A stretch of DNA of 64,000 bases from CAKZQX01 sp034436755 (lineage in GTDB: Bacteria > Chloroflexota > Chloroflexia > Chloroflexales > Chloroflexaceae), in the NCBI GenBank assembly GCA_034436755.1, contig DAOTVB010000025.1, positions 1 to 64,000 on the forward strand. Direction: 5' to 3'. Position 1 is the stretch's first letter; every line of letters starts with the position of its first letter. The notes under the pieces were generated by a model. That model was not told where the DNA came from. It saw only the letters and a program-made list of their open reading frames with translations, and did no database searches. Made by a program: the position numbers and the translations under genes. Below are positions 62,309 to 64,000 of this stretch, piece by piece.

Positions 62309-63268
62309 CTATGCCTGCTGTTCCCGCTCCAGCACAAACGCGGCAATTGTGCGGAGCATCCGGTGCGCGGGACTGTCGGGGAAGGAGGCGAGGTAGCGCA
62401 ACGCGCGCTCGACCAGGCGTTGCGCCTCGGCCTGCGCCCGATCAATCCCCAGGCGCTGCACCTCGGCAATCGCCCAGGCAATACGGGACTCATCCGCTGT
62501 ATCAACTACTGCGGCCAGTTCCGCGCCGCCACCGGCATCAACGGCGTAAATCAGGGGGAGCGTAATGATGCCCTGGCGCAGATCACTCCCGGCCGGTTTG
62601 CCCAGAGCGCTTTCATTGCCGGTAAAGTCGAGGATATCGTCCATGATTTGAAATGCCAGTCCGAGATCGTAGCCAAACTGCCCCAGCGCATCGATCTGCT
62701 CCGGCGTACCACCACCACTGGCGATCCCACACTTGCAGGCGGCCGCAAATAGCGCCGCCGTTTTGGAGCCGACTTTGTAGTGATACTGTTCCAGGGCGGT
62801 TTCCAGTGGGGTGACCCGCATCACCGGGGCCAGTTCACCCTCGCAGATGGTCATAACTGCTTCGGAGAGGTAGGTGATAATGCGGGCGTCGGGAGCCAGC
62901 GCCATCTCACCGGCGGCAATAGCAAAGAGGTAGTCACCCACCATCAGCGCGACGCCGTGATCCCAGTTGGCATGTGTAACCGTACCCCGGCGGCGCTCGG
63001 CTTCGTCTACCAGGTCATCATGCACCAGCGAGGCCGCATGAATGATCTCAACAGCAGTCGCCGCATGCAACACGCGCTCCAGGTTGTAGGTACCAAGCTG
63101 GGCCGCTAACAGCGTCAGCGCCGCGCGTATCCGCTTGCCGCCCGAGTTGAGCAGATGCTGCCCGGCTACAGTAATTACGGCGGCGTGGGATTGCACCCGC
63201 TGCAACACAATGCGGTCAACCTGTTGCAGATCGGCCAGCAGGTCCGGGGGGAGGAGTAACTGTTTCAT
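62309..63268 (-). CDS. Polyprenyl synthetase (trans-isoprenyl diphosphate synthase)
   Basis: 319 residues from ATG 63268. First Asp-rich motif SLVHDDLVDEAERRRG, KVGSKTAALFAAACKCG, second Asp-rich motif FQIMDDILDFTGNESALGKP, and SDLRQGIITLPLIYA. The GGKRIRAALTLLAAQLG segment binds the diphosphate. The sequence type is that of medium/long-chain synthases making quinone side chains (heptaprenyl/octaprenyl). No partner small subunit is nearby, so it should act as a homodimer. Confidence 0.94.
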   Translation of the reverse strand: MKQLLLPPDLLADLQQVDRIVLQRVQSHAAVITVAGQHLLNSGGKRIRAALTLLAAQLGTYNLERVLHAATAVEIIHAASLVHDDLVDEAERRRGTVTHANWDHGVALMVGDYLFAIAAGEMALAPDARIITYLSEAVMTICEGELAPVMRVTPLETALEQYHYKVGSKTAALFAAACKCGIASGGGTPEQIDALGQFGYDLGLAFQIMDDILDFTGNESALGKPAGSDLRQGIITLPLIYAVDAGGGAELAAVVDTADESRIAWAIAEVQRLGIDRAQAEAQRLVERALRYLASFPDSPAHRMLRTIAAFVLEREQQA

Positions 63269-63374
63269 GGGCGTTGTACCGCCAGGATGGAATTTCGTGT
63301 GAGACAAAACATAACTTTGGGGTAAGATACCCGAAATCGGAGGGGATGTCAACTTGCACCGGGAGCCGGATTGT

Positions 63375-64000
63375 TTACAAGCCGGGTTTGGGTATGAGTA
63401 ACTCCAGGGGTTCGCTGGCTGCATTTGCATCGGGCGTAACGCGCAGTGTGTCATCCGGCAGATCGATGTCGGTTTTCTCGTTGAGAACAATGAGGTTATC
63501 AAAGACATCTACTGCCGCAAATTCTGCGTGGACGGCCTTACGCACAGACTTCTGGTAGCCGTCGGGAAACAGGACCGCCGTAGAAACCTCGTTGCTCTTG
63601 GTCACGCTAACGAAGACGCCATACTTCCGGAAGTGGTCCACTGGATTACACCCCATGCCGGCGACAAAGTCCTGGGGAAATGTTCCGATCATACTGATGA
63701 GACAGACTTCGCCCTCCTGGTTGTAGGCAACCCAGTGCGTGCGATTGTCGTGCTGGGCAAGCAAGCGCGTCGCTGACGGCGGCACTTCAGCGAAGGTTAA
63801 ATCGTCCGGGAGGCGATCATCGGCCTGCTGCGCCGTTGCAAAGATATCCGACAAAATGTTGGGTGGTTCGATAACCGCCGTCATAATCCAGATCGGCAAT
63901 AGTTGCTTCGTCTCATCAAACATACCCGTCAAAATGCCGGGCTGGTTATTCGCCTGGGGGGTCAGGCGCTGCCCGACAATGAGCGCTGCCGCCAGAAGGA
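63375..64000 (-). CDS. Membrane-anchored protein of unknown function (5' end off right edge)
   Basis: The frame is open through the right edge: before the internal start near 63932 it reads LLAAALIVGQRLTPQANN, the end of a signal or membrane segment, so the true start lies beyond the window. The soluble part (PPNILSDIFATAQQADDRLP; LISMIGTFPQDFVAGMGCNP; KYGVFVSVTKSNEVSTAVLF; IVLNEKTDIDLP) is not recognised. One Cys-containing GMGCNP loop is notable. Confidence 0.6.
   Translation of the reverse strand, partial: LLAAALIVGQRLTPQANNQPGILTGMFDETKQLLPIWIMTAVIEPPNILSDIFATAQQADDRLPDDLTFAEVPPSATRLLAQHDNRTHWVAYNQEGEVCLISMIGTFPQDFVAGMGCNPVDHFRKYGVFVSVTKSNEVSTAVLFPDGYQKSVRKAVHAEFAAVDVFDNLIVLNEKTDIDLPDDTLRVTPDANAASEPLELLIPKPGL

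Noticed and set aside
1..64000. tRNA or rRNA genes
   Set aside because: No cloverleaf with a GTTCRANNC T-loop or rRNA core sequence was recognised; a covariance-model scan would be the decisive test.

Overview
The window looks like a chromosomal segment of a filamentous Chloroflexota (Chloroflexia-type) bacterium. This rests on moderately high GC, a conserved nusA-ylxR-infB-rbfA-truB block, abundant NACHT and FGE-like genes, REP-like hairpins with a RAYT transposase, and the general style of the proteins. The phylum call is inference from gene content; no rRNA or tRNA is visible.

Layout. 0-0.65 kb: N-terminus of a membrane protein (P-type-ATPase-like) running off the left edge. 0.9-8.9 kb: a probable defence island with two paralogous NACHT NTPases carrying C-terminal FGE/C-type-lectin-like domains (the first with a one-base frameshift inside its P-loop), separated by 1.2 kb of REP-like hairpins and followed by a truncated small gene and a RAYT transposase. 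9-11.9 kb: a SAM methyltransferase and hybrid histidine kinase operon. 12.1-13.7 kb: a RiPP-like locus, consisting of an operator/promoter, a peptide with a cysteine at every third residue, and a decayed exporter gene broken by a 23-bp tandem duplication. 14-20 kb: a double-domain solute-binding lipoprotein with a MacB-like ABC/FtsX pair. 20.2-25.1 kb: an OYE-family oxidoreductase with an O-methyltransferase, and two secreted or anchored proteins on the other strand.

25.5-44.6 kb: a contractile tail-like (contractile injection system, CIS) operon behind a near-consensus sigma-70 promoter. It contains sheath, tube, a tail-assembly chaperone with a predicted -1 frameshift at an A9 tract, a Pro-rich protein, a DNA_circ_N-like adaptor, tape measure, gp27-like hub, gp5/gpV-like spike, a second beta-helical spike-like protein, gp25, baseplate J, tail protein I-like, fibre-associated protein, fibre, a coiled coil and a terminator-like protein. 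No capsid, portal, terminase, integrase, lysis gene, AAA+ ATPase or obvious toxin is present, so it is neither an intact prophage nor a textbook eCIS.

44.6-46.3 kb: an orphan DUF433 antitoxin-like gene and an Rpn-family nuclease. 46.4-54.3 kb (minus strand): the nusA-ylxR-infB-rbfA-methyltransferase-nrnA-truB translation operon. 54.9-64 kb: a small membrane protein, a large membrane protein with an ABC-2 exporter, a TPR/zinc-ribbon/LURP-like membrane protein, a polyprenyl synthetase, and a partial membrane-anchored protein at the right edge.

The most unusual non-coding feature is a family of 120-280 bp foldback elements with GTTACGCGGT / ACCGCGTAAC ends. Several have a perfect 19-26 bp central hairpin whose arm sequence differs between copies while pairing is kept. 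Five of the seven copies lie in gaps between CIS genes.
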